A program made the position numbers and the translations under genes. This document shows positions 1-9,267 of a stretch of 12,371 nt of DNA, one piece after another; within the stretch, counting starts at the first letter, position 1, and each line of letters begins with the position of its first letter. The DNA comes from an uncultured Verrucomicrobia subdivision 3 bacterium (GTDB lineage Bacteria > Verrucomicrobiota > Verrucomicrobiia > Limisphaerales > UBA11358): NCBI GenBank assembly GCA_903861445.1, contig CAIOUK010000269.1, positions 1-12,371 of the forward strand, given 5' to 3'. The notes below the pieces were generated by a model, which ran no database searches, had not been told where the DNA came from, and saw only the letters and a program-made list of their open reading frames with translations.

Positions 1-1511
1 CCCACTCCCACATAATTCGTGCTCCATGCTCCACTCGACAAACTGCTGATCATGTTCGTCGGCGTCTGCCCCGTCGCGTTATACAGGAAGTTCGTCGTCC
101 CATCCAAAGTGATGGTCGTGGTCGCTTTAATAATCGCGTTGCTCACCGTGCCAAAGTTCGTGCTGTAATTGAACGTCGGCATGAACGTCCACAAATCGCT
201 CGGGTAGCTGCCCGCGGCTGTGTGCGTCGTCGCACTCACGTCCACCGTGCCCACCGTCGTGTTCGTCTCCCCGTTCACGCCGCTGATCACCGCCACCGTC
301 GCCGTATGACTGCCGGCGTTATACGTCACACTGTAGGGCGTGACCGTGATGCTGGCTCCCGCCCGCGCAATCGTGAAGGCTTCAGGCGTGGACGACGCTC
401 CGTTGAAATTATTGTCCCCCGCCAAATTCGCCGTCACCAAGTAGCTGCCCGCCTTCGTCGGCGGCGTGCTGCTCGACCAACTCGTGCTGTCATTCGCCGT
501 GCCCGAATAGAAATAAGTGATTCCCCCGCTCGAACCCGTCTTCGTCGAACCGCTGTTCGGTCCCTGCGGTGAACCGTTGTAGGTATAGCTCCCCAACGTC
601 GGGGCGGTCACACTCGAATTCGCCTTGTTCACGTTCTGCGTCAAAGCATTCGTGCTGGTGCCGTAATTGATGTCCCCCGAATATTCCGCCGTGATGCTAT
701 ACGAACCCGCCCCCAACGTGCTGGTCGTATAGCTGGCCTGACCACCGGAAATACTGTTGGTGGCCACGGCGGTTCCGTTCGTTTTGAACACAAAACTGCC
801 CCCGGCATTGCCCGCCGTGGCGGTGCCGTTGGTCACCACCGTCGCCGTAAAGGTCACGCTGTCGCCGTAAGTTGTATTAGTGGAAGGAGCCGCCGTCAGC
901 GTTGTCGTCGTCGGGACTATCCCCACGCCAATGTCCAGCCCCCAACTCACCAGCGTGGTCTGATCCCCGCTCCCCGCCACGTCCGCCACAAACAACGTCC
1001 ACGTCCCGTTCGCATTCTGATTGGTAAAGACATCCAGCCGCTGCGTCGCCGTCGCCCCCAGAAAACTCGAGGTCGGATTGTTCGTCCGCCCATCCGCCAG
1101 ATACGTCGTCCCCGATACCGGATTGCTATTAGTATGAATGTCCGCATACCCCTGCGTGGTGTCGCTGCTAAACGTCAGATTCGTCCCCGCCGCGGCATAA
1201 CCAAAATCCGTCGCATTCGTCCGCCCCACCCGGTTCAACAGAATCGCCTTGGCCCAGCTGCCATTGGTCGAACGCAGCAGCAGATAGGCATGCAAATCCC
1301 CGCTGTAACCATTCGTCAGATTCAACCGCACGGTCACGTTCGTGATCGCGTTGACGCTCAACCCGCTCACGTTGGTGGACAATGAAATGCCCGTCAGATT
1401 CGCATCCGGTATGTTCGTGTTCAGCACGGGGCTGTTGAACGTGGCCACCGCCGCCGGCGTGACCACCACCATGCTTAACAACAAGGCTCCGGCCAGAATT
1501 AGGGTTTTCAT
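1..1511 (-). CDS. Secreted P-domain and Ig-like/MBG-like repeat protein (3' end outside window)
   Basis: The frame is open from ATG 1511-1509 to the window edge (503 codons), so the C-terminus is missing. Residues 1 to about 21 form a Sec signal peptide (MKTLILAGALLLSMVVV, then TPAA). Residues ~42-196 resemble the proprotein-convertase P domain: a 'YSGDLHAYLLLRS' strand, 'LLNRVG', 'DFGY' and a closing 'NGTWTLFVADVAGSGDQT..SWGLDI'. No subtilisin catalytic domain precedes it, so it is probably a stand-alone adhesion or folding module. Residues ~199-295 are an Ig-like repeat of the Big_3_5 type ('YGDSVTFTATV', 'GSYSITAEYSGD'). From ~298 come MBG-like modules ('SYTYNGSPQGP', 'KAGSYLVTANLAGD'). 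The gene starts 21 bp after the stop of the giant gene upstream and is probably co-transcribed with it. No Shine-Dalgarno sequence is visible. Export and domain types are well supported; the substrate or partner is unknown. Confidence 0.88.
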   Translation of the reverse strand, partial: MKTLILAGALLLSMVVVTPAAVATFNSPVLNTNIPDANLTGISLSTNVSGLSVNAITNVTVRLNLTNGYSGDLHAYLLLRSTNGSWAKAILLNRVGRTNATDFGYAAAGTNLTFSSDTTQGYADIHTNSNPVSGTTYLADGRTNNPTSSFLGATATQRLDVFTNQNANGTWTLFVADVAGSGDQTTLVSWGLDIGVGIVPTTTTLTAAPSTNTTYGDSVTFTATVVTNGTATAGNAGGSFVFKTNGTAVATNSISGGQASYTTSTLGAGSYSITAEYSGDINYGTSTNALTQNVNKANSSVTAPTLGSYTYNGSPQGPNSGSTKTGSSGGITYFYSGTANDSTSWSSSTPPTKAGSYLVTANLAGDNNFNGASSTPEAFTIARAGASITVTPYSVTYNAGSHTATVAVISGVNGETNTTVGTVDVSATTHTAAGSYPSDLWTFMPTFNYSTNFGTVSNAIIKATTTITLDGTTNFLYNATGQTPTNMISSLSSGAWSTNYVGV

Positions 1512-1532
1512 ATCAGGGTTGGTTGCTTCAGA

Positions 1533-4500
1533 TTAATGGGTTTGCAGACGGTAATACGCCGCACCCGGTATGTTCCCGCCCAAGTCGAGGAAGTAGTCGG
1601 TATTCGTGATGGCTCCGCTGTCAGGCGCCGTGTTCGTGCTGATCGGCACCCATATGCCGCTCGTCAGGTTCGTGTTGCGTTCCACCACATACTGGTCGCC
1701 CGTAATCCCGAAGAACACCACCGTCGCCTGCCCGCCCACCACCCCGATGGAGCCGCTGGGCGCACTCACACTGTTCGTCGCCGCAATAATCACATACCCC
1801 ACCGCCGTCCCACCATTGCCGTCGCTGATGGTGTAGGCAAAGCTGTCGTCGTTCGTCAACGGCCCGGTGTATTGGATGTTGATGGCGTTGGTGGTCAGCA
1901 CCACGCCGTTGGAACTGATCGTCGGCACCGAGATCAGCGTCAGCACATCCTGATCCGCATCCGTGGCATTCGCCAGCACGTTGGTGATGGCGATGTCCTT
2001 GTTCGCCGTCCCCTTGCCCCACGACAAATTGTAGTTCCCTGCCGCCGGCGGATGATTCGTCGTGACTTGCGAAATCGAATTCGTCCAGCCCAACACATTC
2101 GCGTCACCCGCATATTGCGCCGTGATCACGTTCGTCCCGCGCGGCAGATTCGTAATCGTCAGGCTGTAGGCAATCCCGTTGGTAATCCCGTTCGTGCTGA
2201 TCACTGCCCCAAAACCACCGTTGGTCGCCAGGAAAATCACGCTCCCGCTGTTCACATACGCCGGCACCGCCGACGTGAAGTTCACCCCGCTGTGATACCC
2301 GTTCGTCGGACTCGAGGATACCAAACTCACCCCCGCCGTATACACCGCCACCGCCTGCGTGATGGTCAGGCTCACGCTATTCGTGCTCGGCAAATTCGTG
2401 CCATCGCCCAAATACGCCGCCGTAACGGTGTAGCTGCCAACGGTCAGATTGCCGACACTATAAGTCGCCACACCGCTGTTAACCGGATTCGTGGCCACCG
2501 CCGTGCTGCCCACATAGAACACCACGTTGCTGCCCGCAGTCGTGGCCGTCCCCAGCGGCGAATTCGTCTGCACCGTGCTCGTGAACGTCACCAAGCTGCC
2601 GTAGGCCGCGCTGCTGCCCACCGGCGTCAATGTGTTCGTCGTGACAATCGTGCTGCCGCCGCCGCCGCCGCTCGCCACCACCAGATACAACTGGTAGTTG
2701 GTATTCACCAGCGAAACGCTGGTGACCCCGTTGGTGTTGCCGCCCAAGGTGACGGCCGGCAGGCCGGTGCCGTTGTTGGTGACCAGGCCGTTGGCGTTGG
2801 TGGCGATGAGCAGATAACTGCCCGCCGCCAGATTTCCGCCCGTGTTGTTGACCATGAAGGTCGTGCTGCTGGACAGCGTCATCCCGCCGTTGGTCTGGAT
2901 GAAAGACGGATTCACGCCGTCATAGACCAATGAAATGGTGCCCGCGCTGCAATTGTTCGTGCCGTTGATGATCGCCCCCGGCGCGCTGTTGCTCAAGGTC
3001 TGGCTCGTTGCTTGTTGCAGCGTGAAGGCACTGCTCAAACCGGACACATTGAAGATCGCATTGCTCGCCACCACGATGCTCGCCGAGTTGGTAATCAACC
3101 CTGAACTCGCCAACGCCAGCGTGCCCGTGCTGATGGTGGTGTTCCCCATGTAAGTATTTGCATTGGTGAGCGTCAGCGTGCCCGTGCCGATCTTGGTCAA
3201 GCCGCCATCCGCCGTCGCACCCAGAACCGAGTTGTGAACCAGCGGCGAACCATTGGTCACGCTAAAAGCCTGACTGTCGAAAACCAACCCATTCGTCGAA
3301 ATATTATAGGTCATGTTGTTGGTGACGTAGGTGAAACCGGTCGTGCTGGCTGTGGCCTGCACGGTGGCCCCGTTAAAATTTACTATGCCGGTCCCTGCGC
3401 CATAATTAATAGCACTCGTCTTCAAGGTGCCGCCGTTGAGATTGGCGACGCCAGTCGAACCGGTGGGTTGTAACTTTAAACTAGACAGACTCAAAGTTCC
3501 ACCGTTGAGATTGACCGTTCCGGCGCTAGCGTAGCCGCAAAGAAGCGAATTGCCGCCCGTTAGGTTAAAGACACCACTGTTGATGTTAAGCGTGCCGCCA
3601 CCATTGATGGAGACAAACGTCGTGGTATTCACGGTCCCGCCCGCCACCGTCAGCGCACTGCTGCTGCCGCTGATAATCAAACCACTCCCCGTCGTGCCAC
3701 TGTTTGCGGTTCCCGCCGCACTCACTGTCACCGTGCCGCCGGTGATTAAATTCGTTCCGGCAGCCACCACCAGATTCGAAACCGTGTCCGTGTTCGCTCC
3801 GGGATTCAGCGTCAACGTGCCGGCACCAACCTTGATCAGGTTGGTCGCGACGCTGGTGCTGTTGGTAATGACGCCGTTGAGGGTCAGCGTTGTGTTGGCG
3901 ACCACACCCACTGTGACGTTGGCCGCCAGATTCAGGCTATTCGTAAGCGTAGCCGTGACGTTGTTGGACAAACTGCCGCCATTCAAAGTCACCAAGCCGC
4001 CGCCAAAGGCGTTGATTGTGCTGCCCGCGACCAGTGTGCCCGCGTTCACGAATGTGCCGCCCGTGTAGCTGTTCGTCGCCGCCAGCACCGTGACGCCGGT
4101 GCCGGCATTGGTCAACGCGCCGCTGCCTTGGATCGGCACCGCAATCGTATAAGCGTTGGCACTGTTGCTGAACGTCACCGAGCCGGGATTCGGGCTGAAG
4201 CCCGCGCCATTGACCACTGTAAAGAGGCTGGCCGTGTCGTCAAATATCGCAGCCTGCCCGTCCGCATAGAGACCTCCAAACCAGTTCGGCGTGGCGGTGT
4301 CCCAAGTGTTGTTGACCGCGCCCTTCCAAACTCCCGGAGGCAAGGTCGCCGAGGCACCGCTCACGGCCAGCACCACGCTGTTCGGGCCATTAGTGATGGT
4401 CAACGTGGCACCGGCGCTCGGCGTCCAGTTCGTCGTGCCTGTTTGCGCAAACACAAACTGGTTGGCAGACAACGTGCGCCCGGCACCCCAGTTGGTAATC

Positions 4501-7500
4501 AATGTGTAGATGCCGGTGGGGAGCGCTCCCGCCGCCACCAACTGGATGGTGTTATTACCATTGACGATGAAGGTGCCGTTGGTGATGGCCACCTGACTGT
4601 AATTTCCCGCCGTGGTATTCGTCAGGCTGAAGATCAATTTCGCGCCATTTAAACCCAGACCGTTCGTCAGCGTGAGCGTGCCCGCCGAGCCATAGGCACT
4701 GCCCACCAGCAGCGTGCTGTTCGCCAGGTTGGTGACCATGCCACCAATGGTGCCCGCGCCGCCGAGGGTGGCATTCGCCGAGACCGTCACCAAATTGGTG
4801 ACCCCGGCGGAATTGCCATTGATGATCAAGGTGCCGGCGCTAATGGTCGTAGCTCCACTATAAGTATTGGCGCCCGAGAGCGTCCAGGTGCCGGTGCCGC
4901 TCTTGGTGAGGGACAACGCCTTGGGAGTTCCGTCCGCAGAGTTCAGGATATTGCCCGAGAACGAGCTGCCCGTCGAGACGCCAGCCAACTGCAGGGTGGT
5001 CGTGCCACCACTGCCAGCCGCCTGCTGCACGTTCCCGCTGATAAGCAGGGGCCCGTCAGCCTGCAAGAGGACTGGCCAGGCACTGGCATAAGCCGCCACC
5101 AAATTGACGTTCACGTTGGCGAGCTGGAGCTTGTAGCCATTCGCGTTGGTTACGATGATGCCTTGGCCTAATGTTGCTGCGGCGACACCCTGGGCAAAAT
5201 TCAAATTACCCAACTGGATGGTGCTACCAGTCGTTGTGCTGGAGCTCGTCCCGCCGTTGGCGAGGCTGTTGTTGCCGACAAACACTCCAAACGTATTTTG
5301 CGAGTTGTTTTGGTTGGTGAAGTTCAGGTTGACTCCCGACCGGGAGGCCGGGGTGGCCGAGTCGTCCAACAAGAAAAAGTTTTGCAAACCGCCAGAGCCG
5401 CCCGTATGCGATACAGAGATGCTCGCGGTGGACGGGAGCGACTGGAGTCCCAAGAAATAGTTTGCTCCGGGGGGATTCAAGGTGCCGGCTTGGAGAACAT
5501 TGAAGTTGCTGTTGGTGCCGGACATTTTCAGGATTCCGGCCCCGACGTTCAGGGGCCCCGAGTTGGTCACGTTGCCGGAGAGCACCCACGTGCCACCACC
5601 GGATTTCGATAGTGACACGAACACACCGCTTGTCCCATCGCCAATGTTACCGGCGAACACATTTGTCGGACCAGCCACCGCACCCAATATCAGCGGATGC
5701 GTCCCAACGTAAGTAGCGGTAACGGAAAGATCCTTGATGATTATTATGGGGTAGGTGGCATTATTGTTTTGTATTGTATTATTAGGAATACCGTTCGCGC
5801 CAGCAGGGGTAGCCAAAACAATCTGGCGATTGGTCAATGCCAAAGGAACAACCGCATTTGCCGCATAGCTAAATGTAGTTGTGGATGCGGGCCATGTGTA
5901 ATTAAAAACGATATTGCCCGCGCCTACGCTGTCCGCCAAACTGGCTACGGTAATAGTTGGACCGGTTGAGCTAGCATTTGCTCCATATCCAAGATTAACA
6001 GACCCAGTGAAGGTATTGTTCGCGCTGCTGAGCGTTAAAGAAGAACCCCCGGAGTTGCCCCCATTGTTGGTTATACTTCCAGACCCAGTGACCGGACCAG
6101 TAATGATAGGATTGTTGTTACCCGGGGAGAATAAATTGGCACCATTTAAAAAGATGCTGCGGTTATAGGTTGCTCCCTGGCCCAGTGCTAGGGTGGAATT
6201 TGCGGTGACCGTAACCGCAACTCCAGACGCACCAAGATTCCCATCACTAGAAGCCGTCAGTGTGCCGCCGTTCAGGACTAACCCGCCGGAAAAAGTATTT
6301 GAACCGGTGAGCGTCACCGTGCCCGCCCCACTGAGGGTCAAGCTGCCACTATTGGTAATGTTGTTACCAGCGGTGAGGGTCATGCCGCTGAGGGTTCCCA
6401 CCGTGCCATTGCCGGCCAGATTAATTGGATTCAACAAGGATCCGGTGACTCTGTTGGACAAGGTGGTGCCGCTGTTCAGGGTCAGGAGACCGGTGCCGAT
6501 AGCAGCGGTTGTGTTGGCCGCCACCACCGTGCCACCATTCACCACGGTGCCACCGCTGTAGGTGTTTGTGCCATTGAGCGTCAGCGTGCCCGTGCCGTTC
6601 TTGGTCAGCACGCCGTAACCGGCAATCGCGCTGCCGGAAATGGTGTAATTCTTGTTCGTCACGTTGACCGTCACGCTGGCAGGTGAAACCACCACCGTGT
6701 TGGTCACCAGAATAGTTCCAGCGCCGGTCGCCGTGTCGTCAAGAATAACAGTAGTGCCATCGACATAAACTTTGCCGGCCACGCCGTTGGTGTCTTTCCA
6801 ATTGGCCGTGGCATTGATATTCCAGTTGCCACTATTCGTTGACCAGAGCAACGGGTTGTTAGCGGAATTGCCACCGATCACCACGGCCACCAGAACATTA
6901 TGAACCGTGTCGTTGCTGATGCTGCCGCTCACGAAGGCCGACGTGAAAGCGGTGGGAACCGCGCCGGAAACACTACCGTATTGGATAAGCGGATAAACCC
7001 CGTTGGTCACCCCCACCAGGTTCCGCAGCAGCACGGTGGGCGTGCTGTTAAAGGTCAGGGCGTTGGTCACCTGCAGCGGTGCCGTGGCGGTGCTGGGCGT
7101 CAATCCGCCAAAATCAAAATCCACGTAGGTCGTGCCGGCGTTATAAGTCAGCGTCTTGCAAACCCATTGACCGCCCGCCGCCAAAACCTGCACGCCGTTG
7201 GTGGCCCCCGCGGACACCGTAACGGCGCTGTTCGAGCTGGAACCGCCCGTGGCACCCACCAGTTCGCCTGCGGTGATAACCGTCGGGCCGGTGTAGGTGT
7301 TGATGCCGGAAAGGGTCAGGGTGTTCGCGCCAGCATTGGTCAGACCGCCACCGGTCGAGACCGGATCGGTCAAAAGATTTTGGCCGATGGTGATGCTGCC
7401 GTTGGCCGTGTTAATGGTAACACCATTGGTCTGGATATAAGCCGCCGTCAAGCCACCCATGAAAGTCAGGTAGTTGTTGTTGGCGGTGGGGTTGACAGGG

Positions 7501-9029
7501 GTGAGGCTGCGCAACACGGCACCGTTGAGAGTGAGAGTGGCCGCCGAGCCGGTGCCGCGCGTGGTCGGAAAACTGTTCAGGGACACATCCGCTCCGCTGA
7601 TGGCAATGGACGAGGTGCAGTAGTTACCAGCGGAAAGATAAGTGAAGTTGGTGGCAATAAACGTGCCGCCCTGAAGATTCAAGGTCGCGGTATTGCTGAC
7701 CGAGAAGCTGTCCGCGCCGGCCATGCGCAATTCGGCGACGTTAGCCGTGCCGTTGGTCTGGTTGAATACGCCAGTGGCATTGGTTACGCCGATGGCAACC
7801 ACCGAGCCCGATATCTGCAAGGTGGAGCCACTCAGCACGTTCAATGTTCCTGTTCCACTTAAATTAAATGTGCCCGTTGACGAGCTAGCGTTACCCAGCA
7901 GAACACCCTTGGTAAGCGACCCTGCTATGGTCGTCAGCGTGCCACCGCTCAGATTATAGATACCGATGCCGCCAACGGCGGCGCCAATGACAGGGCCAGC
8001 CACGGTGGATGTATACGTGGATGCACCATTGGTATGATTGACGGTGCCGGTGGACCCGGAGGCGTTACCCAAAGTAAAAGCAGCGCTGGAGCCATATACT
8101 GGTGTGGTGTTACCGATCACGAGCGTGCCGCCAGTATCGACCTTATAGGTGCTCCCCCCAGATCCCTGAATCCCGGTGACACCATTCAAAACCAAGGTGC
8201 CAGCATTGACAGCAAGCGGAGCACTGTTGGTCAATATGTTGGTCAAAACCAGTGTGCCCAAGCCTTGCTTGGTAAAGGAGCCTGACATGTTGGTGATGAT
8301 GCCACCAAAGATATTGGTCGTTCCCGCCGGAATGCCAATCGTTGTGGCGGCAGCCATGCCGATGTTATTGGTCAAAATGACGCCATTAACATTGTTGGTC
8401 AACGTGCTGGCGGCGCTAATTATCAACGGGCCGGCACCGATAGCATTGTTGTTATCCACTTCCAAAATGCCCGCGCTGAGGGTCGTGCCGCCGGTGTAGG
8501 AGTTCGAGGCGGTAAGAATGAGTGTGCCAGCGCCAAGCTTGGTCAGGCTGGAACCCGTCACGCTTTGAGAAATGTTGCTGTTGAGAATGATTGAGCCGGA
8601 CGCAACCGCGCCAACGGTCAGGTTGGCGCCCAAGGTAACCGCCGAGTTGATGACGAGGTTGGTGGCGACGGAATTGGTGATCAGCGCACTTGCATTGGTG
8701 AACACCAGAGAGTTGACAGACGTGTTGGTCGTGGCAAACGCAGCCACCAGCGACATCTGATTGAGCAGAAACGTCGTGCTAGCCAGGTCGTTGGTGCTGT
8801 TGAGGGCGGCGGTTGGCTTGAACTGAATGATGGCGTCGAGCGCGCCACCGGTTGGCGGCACACTGCTGCCGCCCGTCCAACTGCCAGCGGCGCTCCAGTA
8901 GCCGGCAACACTATTTGTATAAGTCGTCGCCTTGGCACTCGGGCCGAGGCATAGCACGGCGACGAGCAGCGCGAGGACGGCGAGCTGGCGCACGGCCAGA
9001 CGGAGCGGGTTTGACAGATTGGTTTTCAT
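1533..9029 (-). CDS. Giant secreted autotransporter-associated beta-strand repeat protein
   Basis: This is a 2,498-aa exported protein when read from ATG 9029-9027. Residues 1-34 are a signal peptide (hydrophobic LAVLALLVAVLCLG, cleavage near SAKA|TT). At least ten beta-strand repeat motifs of the type 'LTK.GtGTLTLtg.NTYsGgT' lie near residues 160, 250, 561, 806, 893, 1140, 1372, 1638, 1729 and 1943. Three Trp-containing lead-in modules begin near residues 38, 726 and 1565 (for example 'NTWDTATPNWFGG', then 'AIFDDTA'). Near the C-terminus are two Ig-like modules (~2125-2323), a cadherin-like module (~2325-2415, 'ITNVLANATDADQDVLTL', 'DDSFAYTISDGNGGT') and an ~80-residue end domain ('GDQYVVERNTNL', 'AAYYRLQTH'). 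There is no autotransporter barrel, so surface display must work differently or the protein is released. Upstream in-frame starts at 9044 and 9125 are possible. An adhesin or surface-layer role is inference. Confidence 0.93.
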   Translation of the reverse strand: MKTNLSNPLRLAVRQLAVLALLVAVLCLGPSAKATTYTNSVAGYWSAAGSWTGGSSVPPTGGALDAIIQFKPTAALNSTNDLASTTFLLNQMSLVAAFATTNTSVNSLVFTNASALITNSVATNLVINSAVTLGANLTVGAVASGSIILNSNISQSVTGSSLTKLGAGTLILTASNSYTGGTTLSAGILEVDNNNAIGAGPLIISAASTLTNNVNGVILTNNIGMAAATTIGIPAGTTNIFGGIITNMSGSFTKQGLGTLVLTNILTNSAPLAVNAGTLVLNGVTGIQGSGGSTYKVDTGGTLVIGNTTPVYGSSAAFTLGNASGSTGTVNHTNGASTYTSTVAGPVIGAAVGGIGIYNLSGGTLTTIAGSLTKGVLLGNASSSTGTFNLSGTGTLNVLSGSTLQISGSVVAIGVTNATGVFNQTNGTANVAELRMAGADSFSVSNTATLNLQGGTFIATNFTYLSAGNYCTSSIAISGADVSLNSFPTTRGTGSAATLTLNGAVLRSLTPVNPTANNNYLTFMGGLTAAYIQTNGVTINTANGSITIGQNLLTDPVSTGGGLTNAGANTLTLSGINTYTGPTVITAGELVGATGGSSSNSAVTVSAGATNGVQVLAAGGQWVCKTLTYNAGTTYVDFDFGGLTPSTATAPLQVTNALTFNSTPTVLLRNLVGVTNGVYPLIQYGSVSGAVPTAFTSAFVSGSISNDTVHNVLVAVVIGGNSANNPLLWSTNSGNWNINATANWKDTNGVAGKVYVDGTTVILDDTATGAGTILVTNTVVVSPASVTVNVTNKNYTISGSAIAGYGVLTKNGTGTLTLNGTNTYSGGTVVNGGTVVAANTTAAIGTGLLTLNSGTTLSNRVTGSLLNPINLAGNGTVGTLSGMTLTAGNNITNSGSLTLSGAGTVTLTGSNTFSGGLVLNGGTLTASSDGNLGASGVAVTVTANSTLALGQGATYNRSIFLNGANLFSPGNNNPIITGPVTGSGSITNNGGNSGGSSLTLSSANNTFTGSVNLGYGANASSTGPTITVASLADSVGAGNIVFNYTWPASTTTFSYAANAVVPLALTNRQIVLATPAGANGIPNNTIQNNNATYPIIIIKDLSVTATYVGTHPLILGAVAGPTNVFAGNIGDGTSGVFVSLSKSGGGTWVLSGNVTNSGPLNVGAGILKMSGTNSNFNVLQAGTLNPPGANYFLGLQSLPSTASISVSHTGGSGGLQNFFLLDDSATPASRSGVNLNFTNQNNSQNTFGVFVGNNSLANGGTSSSTTTGSTIQLGNLNFAQGVAAATLGQGIIVTNANGYKLQLANVNVNLVAAYASAWPVLLQADGPLLISGNVQQAAGSGGTTTLQLAGVSTGSSFSGNILNSADGTPKALSLTKSGTGTWTLSGANTYSGATTISAGTLIINGNSAGVTNLVTVSANATLGGAGTIGGMVTNLANSTLLVGSAYGSAGTLTLTNGLGLNGAKLIFSLTNTTAGNYSQVAITNGTFIVNGNNTIQLVAAGALPTGIYTLITNWGAGRTLSANQFVFAQTGTTNWTPSAGATLTITNGPNSVVLAVSGASATLPPGVWKGAVNNTWDTATPNWFGGLYADGQAAIFDDTASLFTVVNGAGFSPNPGSVTFSNSANAYTIAVPIQGSGALTNAGTGVTVLAATNSYTGGTFVNAGTLVAGSTINAFGGGLVTLNGGSLSNNVTATLTNSLNLAANVTVGVVANTTLTLNGVITNSTSVATNLIKVGAGTLTLNPGANTDTVSNLVVAAGTNLITGGTVTVSAAGTANSGTTGSGLIISGSSSALTVAGGTVNTTTFVSINGGGTLNINSGVFNLTGGNSLLCGYASAGTVNLNGGTLSLSSLKLQPTGSTGVANLNGGTLKTSAINYGAGTGIVNFNGATVQATASTTGFTYVTNNMTYNISTNGLVFDSQAFSVTNGSPLVHNSVLGATADGGLTKIGTGTLTLTNANTYMGNTTISTGTLALASSGLITNSASIVVASNAIFNVSGLSSAFTLQQATSQTLSNSAPGAIINGTNNCSAGTISLVYDGVNPSFIQTNGGMTLSSSTTFMVNNTGGNLAAGSYLLIATNANGLVTNNGTGLPAVTLGGNTNGVTSVSLVNTNYQLYLVVASGGGGGSTIVTTNTLTPVGSSAAYGSLVTFTSTVQTNSPLGTATTAGSNVVFYVGSTAVATNPVNSGVATYSVGNLTVGSYTVTAAYLGDGTNLPSTNSVSLTITQAVAVYTAGVSLVSSSPTNGYHSGVNFTSAVPAYVNSGSVIFLATNGGFGAVISTNGITNGIAYSLTITNLPRGTNVITAQYAGDANVLGWTNSISQVTTNHPPAAGNYNLSWGKGTANKDIAITNVLANATDADQDVLTLISVPTISSNGVVLTTNAINIQYTGPLTNDDSFAYTISDGNGGTAVGYVIIAATNSVSAPSGSIGVVGGQATVVFFGITGDQYVVERNTNLTSGIWVPISTNTAPDSGAITNTDYFLDLGGNIPGAAYYRLQTH

Positions 9030-9238
9030 GGGACGAGTTTGCATACGGTGGGTATTCTGGGTCAGGGTTGACGGTTTAAATTGCGGGTGGGCGACGACGG
9101 CTGGCGCAGAATTGAACGGGTTCATGATCAGATTTTTTAGGGTTATTAAATATTGATCCGCTGCTTTGCACACGGCCCAGCTTGGGTTTTCAGCGGGTTT
9201 AATTATTTTTAATTCAGGCTGTTTCCGGATTGTGAAAA

Positions 9239-9267
9239 AATATAATGCGGAGCCGGCGGTTTGGCAA
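9239..9267 (-). promoter_or_regulatory. Candidate sigma70-type promoter of the minus-strand secreted-protein operon
   Basis: On the minus strand a TTGCCA -35 box (9267-9262) is followed after exactly 17 bp by a TATATT -10 box (9244-9239). Transcription would begin near 9232, giving a leader of about 200 nt to ATG 9029 or about 105 nt to ATG 9125. Because this promoter lies inside the longest open frame, it argues against the start at 9371. The hexamers and spacing are directly visible; activity is inferred. Confidence 0.5.

Noticed and set aside
1533..1780. Autotransporter beta-barrel at the C-terminus of the giant
   Set aside because: A barrel needs about 250-300 residues of alternating strands ending in an aromatic residue. 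The last ~80 residues are a compact different domain ending in QTH.
1536..2933. Long open frame on the plus strand opposite the giant gene (465 codons)
   Set aside because: Its translation is dominated by Arg, His and Ala, with no domain-like pattern. It arises from the codon bias of the real gene on the other strand. Other plus-strand frames within 1-9029 were rejected for the same reason.
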